Of a stretch of 64,000 nt of DNA, positions 53,118 through 62,800 are shown in pieces; position 1 is the first letter of the stretch; the number at the start of each line of letters is the position of its first letter. Source of the DNA: JAEYZM01 sp943372195 (GTDB lineage: Bacteria > Bacteroidota > Bacteroidia > Sphingobacteriales > Sphingobacteriaceae). The stretch covers positions 9,508-73,507 of the forward strand of contig CALRXS010000015.1 of the NCBI GenBank assembly GCA_943372195.1. Direction: 5' to 3'. A model generated the notes under the pieces. That model saw only the letters and a list, made by a program, of their open reading frames with translations, made no database searches and was not told where the DNA came from. The position numbers were made by a program, and so were the translations under genes.

Positions 53118-54998
53118 ATGAAAAACTTTACAAAAATTATGAGCTTAGGCATTATACTAGTTTCGATGATTAGTATATCAAAAGCAGATCACTTAGCAGA
53201 TAGACTGTTATTTTCATCGAGATTAAATGGTAATAATATAATACCATCACCCGTAATTACCAATGCAAGTGGTGTTGCCGGATTTATGTTGAATAATACT
53301 AGAGACACACTTTACATGAATTTTAGTGCTACGAGTATGTCTGGTACAATCACGGGCTTTCATATTCATGAAGGAACCGAAATGCAAAACGGTCCGGTTA
53401 TTCTTGACCTACAAGATGCTATTATGGGAAATGTTGCAAAAGCAAGAATTGTAGTTACGCCAGATTTATTGACAAAATTTTTAAAATCACAAATCTATTT
53501 AGTAGCACATACTGCTGCAAATCCGAATGGTGAAATACGCGGACAAATAAAATTAGAAAGTGATTTTGGTAATTATGCTGAATTAGATGCAACGCAACAA
53601 GTGCCTATGAATACTTCAATGGCAAAAGGTGTAGCTGCAATAAATTTAGGTATTGATAACAAGAGATTAGAAGTTAAAGTGGTGATAGACGGCTTAAGTG
53701 GTGCAATTGAAGGAGCACATTTACACAGAGGTAAAGCCGGAGAAAATGGCGGTTTATTGGTAGACCTATCTTCATTAATAAGTAATAATGGTAATGCAAT
53801 TTTCGGATCGGTAATAGTAGATGATTCTATTAAAAATTTATTACAATCATATATTAAAAATGGTGAAGTGTATTTGAATTTACATACATCAATGTACCCA
53901 AATGGAGAGGTACGCGGACAAATTAAATATGATCAAAATTTAAGATTTGATGCAAGAATTGACACGACTCAAGTTACAGGTAATTTGAATACTATTTCAT
54001 CAGCAATTGGTGCTGCGAAACTTTCATTAAATACTAGCTTTGATACATTAAGATACTATATAACAGTAACGAATTTAACCAGTACAATTGCAGCAGCTCA
54101 CATTCATAATGCAGAGCCCAATCAAGATGGTGGTGTAGTATTTGAATTCCCAACATCCAGTATAAATGGAAATATAATTTCAGGTATTTGGACAAAATCT
54201 ACTGGCTTAACAGACTTGCTAATTAATGAATTACTTTATGGTAATTTATACATAGCTGTGCATACAGCTGCTAATCCTTCTGCTGAATTACGCGGACAGA
54301 TATTTAGATTAGCAAGAGAAGGGTTTATGACTGATATTGATGCAATGCAGTCAGTACCATCATCAAACTCAATGGCGAATGGTACAGGTATCGTTAGCTA
54401 TGATAGAGATAGAACAAGTTTACATTATATGATTACAGTAAATGGATTAAGTGGAGCTATAAATGCAGCACATTTTCACAAAGGAATTAAAGCTGAAACA
54501 GGAGGAGTAGTTTACGATTTAAGTTTTGTGAACAATGCAACATTCGGATATTGGGATTTCACAAATACCCCTGCATTCAATAATACACAATCAATCACAT
54601 TTAGAAGAAATGATAGTGTGTATGTAAACTTCCATACAAGTAATTTCCCTAATGGAGAGATAAGAGGACAATTATTAAGAAATTATAGGAATATGGGTAT
54701 TATTTTAAACAAACCAACTGGCATTTTTAATAACACTAAAAATACTATTGATGTAAATATTTATCCGAACCCTGCATCTACCACCCTATCTATTGAATTA
54801 ATATCTACAGAAAATAAATTAATGAATTACCAAATAATTGACCTAACTGGTAGAATTATAAGATCACAAGAACAAAATATTGAACTAGGTCGAAATATAA
54901 TTGAAATAAATGTTGATGATATTGAATCTGGCATTTATATGATGATACTCAATGAAAACAATAAAACATTATCAAATTCTAAATTCATCATTAAATAA
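53118..54998 (+). CDS. Secreted protein with four CHRD domains and T9SS domain
   Basis: 626 residues. A signal peptide (…ISISKA, about 24) is followed by four CHRD domains (about 30-150, 150-275, 275-395 and 395-520), each with IxGxHIHxG-like and LVDL/VFDL motifs and ending PNGEIRGQI. A T9SS type A sorting domain (about 545-626, NIYPNPASTTLSIEL) closes it. CHRD domains derive from chordin, where they mediate binding; bacterial roles are unclear. An earlier in-frame TTG exists, but ATG at 53118 starts the signal peptide. Confidence 0.88.
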   Translation: MKNFTKIMSLGIILVSMISISKADHLADRLLFSSRLNGNNIIPSPVITNASGVAGFMLNNTRDTLYMNFSATSMSGTITGFHIHEGTEMQNGPVILDLQDAIMGNVAKARIVVTPDLLTKFLKSQIYLVAHTAANPNGEIRGQIKLESDFGNYAELDATQQVPMNTSMAKGVAAINLGIDNKRLEVKVVIDGLSGAIEGAHLHRGKAGENGGLLVDLSSLISNNGNAIFGSVIVDDSIKNLLQSYIKNGEVYLNLHTSMYPNGEVRGQIKYDQNLRFDARIDTTQVTGNLNTISSAIGAAKLSLNTSFDTLRYYITVTNLTSTIAAAHIHNAEPNQDGGVVFEFPTSSINGNIISGIWTKSTGLTDLLINELLYGNLYIAVHTAANPSAELRGQIFRLAREGFMTDIDAMQSVPSSNSMANGTGIVSYDRDRTSLHYMITVNGLSGAINAAHFHKGIKAETGGVVYDLSFVNNATFGYWDFTNTPAFNNTQSITFRRNDSVYVNFHTSNFPNGEIRGQLLRNYRNMGIILNKPTGIFNNTKNTIDVNIYPNPASTTLSIELISTENKLMNYQIIDLTGRIIRSQEQNIELGRNIIEINVDDIESGIYMMILNENNKTLSNSKFIIK

Positions 54999-55020
54999 AT
55001 CATTCGTAAATTGTTTAAAA

Positions 55021-55052
55021 AAGGAGAGCAATAAAATGCTCTCCTTTTTTTT
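55021..55052 (+). terminator. Terminator after the CHRD gene
   Basis: GGAGAGCA-ATAAAA-TGCTCTCC followed by eight T residues. Confidence 0.85.
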
Positions 55053-55096
55053 ATTAAATATATTTTGATAAATTAGATTGAACTAAACATAGAAAA

Positions 55097-55951
55097 ATGG
55101 AATCTAATTTAATTACAAGCTTGTTTTTGCCATTGGCATTGGGTATAATAATGCTTGGCTTAGGACTATCATTAAGTATAGATGATTTTAAGAGAGTAGT
55201 ACTTTATCCGAAAGCAATTTTCATAGGACTATTCTGTCAAATGATTCTATTGCCATTTATCTGTTTTGGTATTGCAATTGCATTTAAGTTACCAGCAGAA
55301 CTAGCTGTAGGATTAATGTTATTATCAGCTTCACCTGGTGGTGCAACTGCAAATCTATATAGTCATTTATCAAAAGGAGACGTAGCTCTAAATATATCAC
55401 TTACGGCTGTTAACAGCTTTTTAACATTATTCACTCTACCCTTCATAGTAAACATATCAATAGCACATTTTATGGAATCGGGATTAGTCATTCCGATGCA
55501 ATTCAAAAAAGTTATAGAAGTATTTGCAATTGTTTTAGTACCAGTTTCTATTGGTATGTTGGTAAAATCAAAACTCCCGAAATTAACAGTGAGTCTCGAC
55601 AAACCTGTAAAGATAATGTCAGCCTTATTTTTAGTACTTATTATCGTAGCAACCATATTAAAAGAAAAAGCACAAATAGCAAATTACTTTCAACAAGTAG
55701 GTTTAGCAGCATTAAGTTTTAATGTTTTGAGTATGATGGCAGGTTATTACATCCCCCAATTATTTAAAATTCAAAGGAAACAAGCAATTTCAATTGGTAT
55801 GGAAATTGGAATTCATAACGGCACACTAGCAATATACATAGCATTATCAGTGATTGGAAATAGTGCAATGAGCATACCTCCTGCTGTATATAGTTTAATT
55901 ATGTTTTTTACTGCAGCTATCTTCGGTTGGTGGGTTAGTAAAAAAGCTTAA
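55097..55951 (+). CDS. Bile acid:sodium symporter family protein
   Basis: A 284-residue polytopic protein with about nine to ten membrane segments. LMLLSASPGGATANLYSHL is the conserved crossing region and MEIGIHNGTLAIYIALSV the second, both typical of the SBF/BASS family. In bacteria these transport organic anions such as pantoate or bile acids with sodium. The substrate cannot be told. It is not in an obvious biosynthetic cluster. Confidence 0.9.
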   Translation: MESNLITSLFLPLALGIIMLGLGLSLSIDDFKRVVLYPKAIFIGLFCQMILLPFICFGIAIAFKLPAELAVGLMLLSASPGGATANLYSHLSKGDVALNISLTAVNSFLTLFTLPFIVNISIAHFMESGLVIPMQFKKVIEVFAIVLVPVSIGMLVKSKLPKLTVSLDKPVKIMSALFLVLIIVATILKEKAQIANYFQQVGLAALSFNVLSMMAGYYIPQLFKIQRKQAISIGMEIGIHNGTLAIYIALSVIGNSAMSIPPAVYSLIMFFTAAIFGWWVSKKA

Positions 55952-55969
55952 GATAAAATATTCATAAAT

Positions 55970-56329
55970 ATGAGTGGTAGTAGCATTAAAATAAATAGTT
56001 TAACGTACAGCATTTTCACTTTACTATTTACAGTTTATTTTGCTTATTTAAATACTTATTTAATTTCAGCTGTATTTCTAATCTATGCTATACTTTTCGT
56101 AAGTATATATATTATAAGCTTGAAGAGTATAGATAGATTAGAAATTCGTATAAAAGAAAACTACAAACATTATTTATTAAACCTAGGTTTTATGTTGTGT
56201 TGGCTTGTAATATTTATAGTCGATTTAAAGTCATTCTTCTCTGCATATGAATTTGTACAATACTTATTAGCACTAATTACTTCGCTTGTTATAAGCACCT
56301 TATATTACAAAGTCATTCTGAAAAAATAG
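55970..56329 (+). CDS. Small polytopic membrane protein of unknown function
   Basis: 119 residues with four predicted hydrophobic segments (about 13-28, 31-50, 73-87 and 93-115) and short polar loops. No family motif recognised. It lies 18 bases after the symporter gene and precedes a membrane-protein/winged-helix cluster, so it may belong with either. Small membrane proteins of this kind often modulate a partner transporter. Confidence 0.6.
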   Translation: MSGSSIKINSLTYSIFTLLFTVYFAYLNTYLISAVFLIYAILFVSIYIISLKSIDRLEIRIKENYKHYLLNLGFMLCWLVIFIVDLKSFFSAYEFVQYLLALITSLVISTLYYKVILKK

Positions 56330-56400
56330 TCAAAAAAATATTAAAATACTCTTTGATATGATAAATTAATATTTAACTTTGAAAATAAAAGTACTTTTAA

Positions 56401-57039
56401 ATGAAAAATGAAAAAGACTATATAAAGGATCTCAATGAGATTCGTAACATGATGGAACGCTCAAGTAAATTCATGTCATTATCGGGCTTATCGGGTATAT
56501 TTGCTGGTATATATGCTATAACGGCAGCAAGTATTGCTTATACATTATTTAACTTCAAGATTGATAGACTTTACTATACAAATGAAGAGCTATTAGCAAG
56601 TGGCCTACATTCATACAATATAATACTCTTAGCAATTAGTACAGTCGTATTAGCTATAGGTACAGCTATATATTTCTCTTATAGAAATGCTAATAAAAAA
56701 TCAGAGCAGATATGGAATTCAACATCAAAAAGGTTGTTAATTAATTTAGCAATCCCATTATTCACAGGTGGTACTGTACTACTATTATTAATTGAATATA
56801 ATTTATACGGATGGTTGGCGCCATTGACATTGGTGTTCTATGGACTTGCAATACTTAATGCTAGTAAGTACACTTATGATGCAATGCGAGGATTGGGAAT
56901 AATTCAAATAATATTAGGATTAATTGCCATGCATTTCATAGGGTATGGATTATTGATATGGGGAATAGGTTTCGGACTGGTGCATGTCATTTATGGTATT
57001 TATTTACATTACAAATACGAAATTGAAAGTAACAATTAA
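56401..57039 (+). CDS. Membrane protein paired with a winged-helix regulator
   Basis: 212 residues: a soluble start MKNEKDYIKDLNEIRNMMER, then about six membrane segments (SGLSGIFAGIYAITAASIAY near 30-50, and further to 205). Homologous proteins in Bacteroidota are commonly encoded immediately before a small winged-helix gene, as here. Function unknown. It overlaps the regulator gene by 17 bases if that starts at TTG 57023, and by 56 if at ATG 56984. Confidence 0.7.
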   Translation: MKNEKDYIKDLNEIRNMMERSSKFMSLSGLSGIFAGIYAITAASIAYTLFNFKIDRLYYTNEELLASGLHSYNIILLAISTVVLAIGTAIYFSYRNANKKSEQIWNSTSKRLLINLAIPLFTGGTVLLLLIEYNLYGWLAPLTLVFYGLAILNASKYTYDAMRGLGIIQIILGLIAMHFIGYGLLIWGIGFGLVHVIYGIYLHYKYEIESNN

Positions 57040-57322
57040 CGGTTTATTTAAAGCATTTGAGAGTAGAATTAGGTTAGGTATCATGTCTACATTAGTGGTA
57101 AATGATAAGCTTGATTTTAATGCGCTTAAAGAATTTCTAGACTTAACAGATGGTAATTTAGCAAGCCATTTGAAAGGACTGGAAAGAGAGGGCTTTATAA
57201 GTGTCGAGAAATCATTTATTGGAAGGAAACCTAATACTCAATATATATTAACTAAAGAAGGTAAAAAAGCATTTAAAGAACATATAAAAGCTCTAGAGAA
57301 ATTAATTAATTCACAAAAATGA
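57023..57322 (+). CDS. Winged-helix DNA-binding regulator (HTH_34-like)
   Basis: A 99-residue single winged-helix domain: LFKAFESRIRLGIMSTLVVN, DFNALKEFLDLTDGNLASHL (recognition helix) and FIGRKPNTQYILTKEGKKAF. The TTG start at 57023 gives the usual family length and reduces the overlap with the upstream gene. The ATG at 56984 would add 13 residues (MSFMVFIYITNTK) read from inside the membrane-protein gene and has no conserved look. It probably controls its own cluster. Confidence 0.75.
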   Translation: MKVTINGLFKAFESRIRLGIMSTLVVNDKLDFNALKEFLDLTDGNLASHLKGLEREGFISVEKSFIGRKPNTQYILTKEGKKAFKEHIKALEKLINSQK

Positions 57323-57364
57323 ATTTGACATTCAACATTAAATCAAAGTTTTTTTTAAAATAAA

Positions 57365-58615
57365 ATGATTATGGATAAAATTAGCATTATAGAAAACATT
57401 GACAATTCAGAACAATTAGAGAAGCTGTATCGATCAGAGCCTTCTAAATTCAAAGCAAGGTTTAATGAAATATATGAGACTATTGAGAAAAGTGAATTAA
57501 TAAAGTATTGGCATCTGAGATTAAACTACAAAGAAGCATCTCCATTTACGATAGATAAAAATCAAATTTTCTTAGTTGTAATATTATCTATAATTGCTGG
57601 CCTTCTTGCTAAATTACCATTCATATTTAATTTAAATGAAGAGCTTTTCTATTCAAGAAATGTTGGGTTTATTTCATTTTCAATGATTAGTATTTATTTC
57701 GCTATACGGAATAATTTAAGTAATAAAAATCTAATAATTATTTCAGCAATAAATATTATAGCTGCAGTGTATATTAATTTGCTACCAGCTATTAATAATA
57801 GTGATGTGATCAATTTAGCAACTGTGCATCTAGTTTTGTTTTTATGGTCTGTATCAGGTTATACATTTATAGCAAGTGATCATAAAAGTACAGAGAAGAG
57901 AATTAGCTTTTTAAAATACAATGGTGACCTAGTAGTGATAAGTGTATTGATTTTACTAGCAGGTGGAATATTAACTGGCATTACAATAGGTTTATTCGGA
58001 TTAATTGGATTAAACATAGAGAAGTTTTATTTTGAAAATATCGGAATATTCGGATTAGCAGCATTACCTATAGTAGGAACTTATCTAATTCAAAACAATT
58101 CAAGTTTGGTAAGTAAAATTTCTCCACTCATCGCAAAAATATTTAGTCCGCTCGTTTTAATCATGCTCTTCATCTACTTACTTTCAATCGTATACTTAGG
58201 CAAAGACCCATACAACGACCGTGAATTCTTATTGATTTTTAATATATTATTAATTGGAGTAATGGCTTTAATATTTTTCTCTGTAGCAGAATCTTCTCAA
58301 AAAGAAAAAAGCAAGTATGAAATATGGTTATTGTTTCTTTTATCACTATTAAGTATTATAATTAGTCTCATCGCATTATCAGCAATTTTATTTAGAATAA
58401 ATGAATGGGGATTTACTCCGAACAGAACGGCAGTTTTAGGTACAAATATTTTAATATTATTTCACATGATATTTGTAAACATAAAATTATATAATGTATT
58501 AAGTAATAAATCTGATACTATAGAAATCAGAAATGTTATTGCAAATTATTTGCCAGTATATTTTTTATGGACATTCATTGTAGTATTTATATTTCCGATT
58601 ATATTTGGTTTTTGA
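57365..58615 (+). CDS. Polytopic membrane protein, possibly DUF4153
   Basis: 416 residues. A soluble N-terminus (about 1-60) precedes about ten membrane segments (for example IFLVVILSIIAGLLAKLPFI, LVVISVLILLAGGILTGITI, VLIMLFIYLLSIVYLG and LWTFIVVFIFPIIFGF). The pattern and its place after a winged-helix gene resemble DUF4153 proteins, but I am not sure. M1 or M3 may be the start. Role unknown; it may be the main target of the regulator. Confidence 0.62.
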   Translation: MIMDKISIIENIDNSEQLEKLYRSEPSKFKARFNEIYETIEKSELIKYWHLRLNYKEASPFTIDKNQIFLVVILSIIAGLLAKLPFIFNLNEELFYSRNVGFISFSMISIYFAIRNNLSNKNLIIISAINIIAAVYINLLPAINNSDVINLATVHLVLFLWSVSGYTFIASDHKSTEKRISFLKYNGDLVVISVLILLAGGILTGITIGLFGLIGLNIEKFYFENIGIFGLAALPIVGTYLIQNNSSLVSKISPLIAKIFSPLVLIMLFIYLLSIVYLGKDPYNDREFLLIFNILLIGVMALIFFSVAESSQKEKSKYEIWLLFLLSLLSIIISLIALSAILFRINEWGFTPNRTAVLGTNILILFHMIFVNIKLYNVLSNKSDTIEIRNVIANYLPVYFLWTFIVVFIFPIIFGF

Positions 58616-58627
58616 TAAAAACTAGGA

Positions 58628-59734
58628 ATGTTAAATTTCATTGATAAATGGTATGATAAAATTAAGCCATTTTTATTTAAATACAAAGATGGGTTTTTCG
58701 AACTACCCTATTTAGGCAGTTCACCAATATTGATGATTGAAAGCTTTAGAAGGATGCCTTTTATAAAGCATGACGAATCTATTAGGTCTATTGATTCAGC
58801 TTCACCATTTGTAGATGCAAAAGTTTATTACCATCAAATTAGCGATGAAATTATAATCATAAACAGTGCATTAATAATTAAGTCGAATGTTTGTTTTAGA
58901 GCTGCTCAAAAAAAAGAATTGAAAAATGAGTTTTATACTTTAACACTTAGCACTAACCTAGAGTCAGATAACCCATCAAAAAGAATTATCAAAGGTGAGC
59001 ATTTAGAAAATTCTACATTTCAATTTTTAAATCAAGGTATAAATGTAGATACCTATCATTTTAAAAATTCTCACTTTAAGAGTTTTTCTTTGTATTTTAA
59101 GAAAAGCTGGATAGATAATTATATCAATGAGAATATAGATAAGTGCGAAAAATTAATAAAGCTTTTACATACGGGTAACGAATACGTAATCTCTAATATA
59201 AATAACATAGAATTGGTAAATAATTTTATCTCAAAAGTAGAAGAGGAGTTTAAGATCGAATACATCCGAAGAGATTTAGAAAAAATAAACACTTTCGTTG
59301 CTGAGTTTTTAGATATGTATTTAAATTTCGGACTTGAAGCTACTAACTCAGTACTGAATTATCATTTAAGTAATAATGATCGTATAAAAATAAAAGAACT
59401 AGAAGGTATTTTATACGAACACATTTATAGCAAATTCCCGGGTATAGATTATCTAGCAAAACATGCTGGCTTTTCTGAAACCAAGCTCAAATATCTGTTC
59501 AAAACAATTCACAATAAAACGCTCTTAGAGTATTTTCAAGAAATTCAAATGAAGGCCGCATATGAAATGCTTAGTAATTCTGATGTAAAGGTTTCAGATG
59601 TAGCCCAAAAATTCGGTTATAGTAATGCTGGCAAGTTTACTGCAAGATTCAAACAACAGATGAATATTTTACCATCTGAAATTTACAGTAAAGAAAGCAG
59701 TAGATTACCTAAAAATCAGTCTATTACAGAATAA
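58628..59734 (+). CDS. AraC-family transcriptional regulator
   Basis: 368 residues. The N-terminal two thirds (about 1-255) is a large unrecognised effector domain. The C-terminal AraC DNA-binding domain (about 262-355) has both helix-turn-helices: GIDYLAKHAGFSETKLKYLF and VKVSDVAQKFGYSNAGKFTA. It starts 12 bases after the membrane-protein gene. It may regulate the giant surface protein downstream, but that is a guess from position. Confidence 0.85.
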   Translation: MLNFIDKWYDKIKPFLFKYKDGFFELPYLGSSPILMIESFRRMPFIKHDESIRSIDSASPFVDAKVYYHQISDEIIIINSALIIKSNVCFRAAQKKELKNEFYTLTLSTNLESDNPSKRIIKGEHLENSTFQFLNQGINVDTYHFKNSHFKSFSLYFKKSWIDNYINENIDKCEKLIKLLHTGNEYVISNINNIELVNNFISKVEEEFKIEYIRRDLEKINTFVAEFLDMYLNFGLEATNSVLNYHLSNNDRIKIKELEGILYEHIYSKFPGIDYLAKHAGFSETKLKYLFKTIHNKTLLEYFQEIQMKAAYEMLSNSDVKVSDVAQKFGYSNAGKFTARFKQQMNILPSEIYSKESSRLPKNQSITE

Positions 59735-59827
59735 TCATCCAAAATTCTGTCTTATTGGAGTATTGGCGTGGTCCGTTTATTACTTAATTTAGTAATTAAA
59801 TTAATAATTAAACCAAACTAAACCAAG

Positions 59828-62800
59828 ATGAATTACGTACAAACTAATTCAAAGGGTAATGGAAATATATTCATTACTCTTAACTTGCTGTTGTTCTTGA
59901 TATTCGGGCAAATCAGCATGGCTAACGCGCAAACTGTTGGAAGCGCGTTGCAATTTGATGGTACAAACGATTACGTTGCCGTCAACAATCCATTCACAGC
60001 TTTTCAAAAAGAAATCACGGTAGAATGGTGGGTATATATAGTACCAGGTAATACTTATGAATTAGGTTCAGGTATTGGACAAGGTACTGTTGGTATAGAC
60101 AACATGTCTAACAACGTATGGTTAATGCATTTTAACGGAAATGGATCTTCGATGCAATTCTATGTTAATGATGCAGGCATATGGAGAACTCATACTCCAG
60201 TATTTATTCCGAGTGGTTGGCATCATATTGCTGGTGTTGCAGATGCAAATGGCACCAGATTATTCGTTGATGGCTTACCTGCAGGTACAAGCGGAGCGGG
60301 AATTAGTACAGGCATCTGGAGCAATCCGAATGCTAAAGTACATTTTGGCAAAGATGTAAGATTCAATGCTGGTAGATTCATGACAGGTACGATGGATGAA
60401 ATAAGAATTTGGAGTAGAGCAATTTGCCAAGGCGAATTACAAAACAATAAGTTCTGTGAGATACCAGGTGCTGCACCAAATCTAGAAGGAAATTATCACT
60501 TCAATCAAGGTGTTGCAGGTGGTTCAAATTCTACTATAACTACTCTATTAGATGCAAGTGGTAACGGTCGACATGGAACATTAGTTAACATGGGATTGAG
60601 CGGTTCAACTTCTAATTGGGTTACACCAGGTGGTATTGTGAATGGTACTGTTTGTGCTCCATTCGTTTACCCAACAGCAAACATCAATGCAGGAGGTTCT
60701 ACTACATTTTGTATAGGAGAATCTGTTACTTTAAGCGCTAATACAAACGCGAACTTTACTTATCAGTGGAAAAGAAACGGAACAAATATACCTGGTGCAA
60801 CTAATGCAACATATGCAGCTACAACATCAGGAAACTATACAGTTCAAATTACAAACTTGGGATGTAATGCAATATCGAATGCAATTAGTGTTACAGTTTA
60901 TACCGCTGATGCTGATGGAGATGGTATAGCAGATGTTTGCGATTCAGATGATGATAACGATGGAATTCCTGATGCCGCTGAATGTACTCAATCTAACTTC
61001 TTCTGGAGTAATCCACCGACAGTTAGTGGTAGCACTGCAACAGGTACTATCAATGGTATAGGATATACGTATACTTCTTCATCACCTATTGAAGTGACTT
61101 CTACTGTATTTGCACATCATGAATTCCCTACTTCTTATGGTGTTCCAAATGTTAATCCGACTATCAAAAACACTCAAATAACAAATAATACATTAACATT
61201 TGCTGCACCAATGACAAACCCTGTTTTAGTGTTTGCATCTATTGGTGGGAACAACTCTGTTCCTATTACATTTGGAAGTCCGATCGAGATTCTCTGGTCT
61301 AAAAATGTTGTACAAAATAGTGCTACACAAATTACTGGTACAGAAGGATACGCTATCGTAAGATTAAACGGAACTTTTAGTAGTATTAACTTCAACTATC
61401 TTGTAGCAGAGAACTGGTGTAATTTCGCATTTGGCGCAGACTTTAGAATTTGTTTAGATACTGATAATGATGGTATCACTAATGAAAGAGATTTGGATAG
61501 TGATAACGACGGATGTTCAGATAATATAGAACGTATAGGTCAAACAATTGGTACTAGTCAAATGGCAGTCGCAAATTGTTTCTGTCAACCACATGTTGAT
61601 AAAACTTTACCTACTGCCTTGGCAAAAAATTTAAGCATTACATTAACAAATGCTAATGCAGTTAATATCACAGCATCTCAACTTGACAATGGTTCAAATG
61701 ATGCATGTGGTATTAAAAGTATAACAATTTCTAAAACTAGTTTCGGATGTAGTGATGTAGGTGCAAATAACGTAACACTTACAGTAACAGATAACAATAA
61801 TAATGTTTCTACAGCTACAGCTGTAGTAACAGTAATTGCTACTGATAGAGATGGTGACGGTGTTTATGACCCATGTGATTTAGATGATGATAACGATGGT
61901 ATTTTAGATGTTACGGAATGTAATAAATCTAATTTCTTCTGGAGTAATGCACCAACTTATAGTGGAACAACTGCTACAGGTACAATTAATGGAATTACAT
62001 ATACTTATTCTTCTACATCACAAATTGAAGTAACAGGAAGTGTATACGCTCATAACGTATTCCCTTCATCTTACAATGTTCCAAATGTTAATCCGACAAT
62101 CAAGAACACTCAAGTAACTTCGAATACTTTAACGTTTACATCACCAATGACGAATCCGGTTTTAGTATTCGCATCAATTGGTAATGGTAGCAATTCAGTA
62201 CCAATCTCGTTTAGTACTCCGGTTCAAATTATGTGGTCTCAAAATGTTGTACAAAATTCTGCAACTCAAATAACAGGTACAGAAGGTTATGCAATTGTTA
62301 GATTAAATGGTACATACTCTAGCATTAGCTTTGACTACCTTAAAGCAGAAAACTGGTGTAACTTTGCATTCGGTGCAGACTTCACTTCATGTGGCGATAC
62401 AGACGGTGATGGAACGCCAGACTTTGCAGATTTAGATAGTGATAACGATGGTTGTAGCGATGCAGTAGAAGGTAGTTTAGGATTCTTATTAACTCAAACT
62501 ACAAACAATAAATTAAATGGTGCAGTAAGTGCACAAGGGGTTCCTTTGTTAGCAGGTGCTGGACAAGGTAATGGTGCTAGTCAAAGTGCATCAGCAAATT
62601 GTTTCTGTCAACCTAACATCGATAGAACTTTACCGGTAGTTAAAACTAAAAATATTACAGTAGCATTAAATACATTCGGACTTGGAAGTATAAATGCTGC
62701 ATCAATTAATGATGGTTCATCTGATGCATGTGGTATTCAAACAATGACTGTAGATAAAACAAGTTTCAATTGTTCTAACTTAGGTGCAAACACTGTTACT

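Noticed and set aside
59784..59804. AT-only inverted repeat TTAATTTA-GTAAT-TAAATTAA before the adhesin
   Set aside because: In this AT-rich spacer such repeats arise by chance; no T-tract or box supports function.
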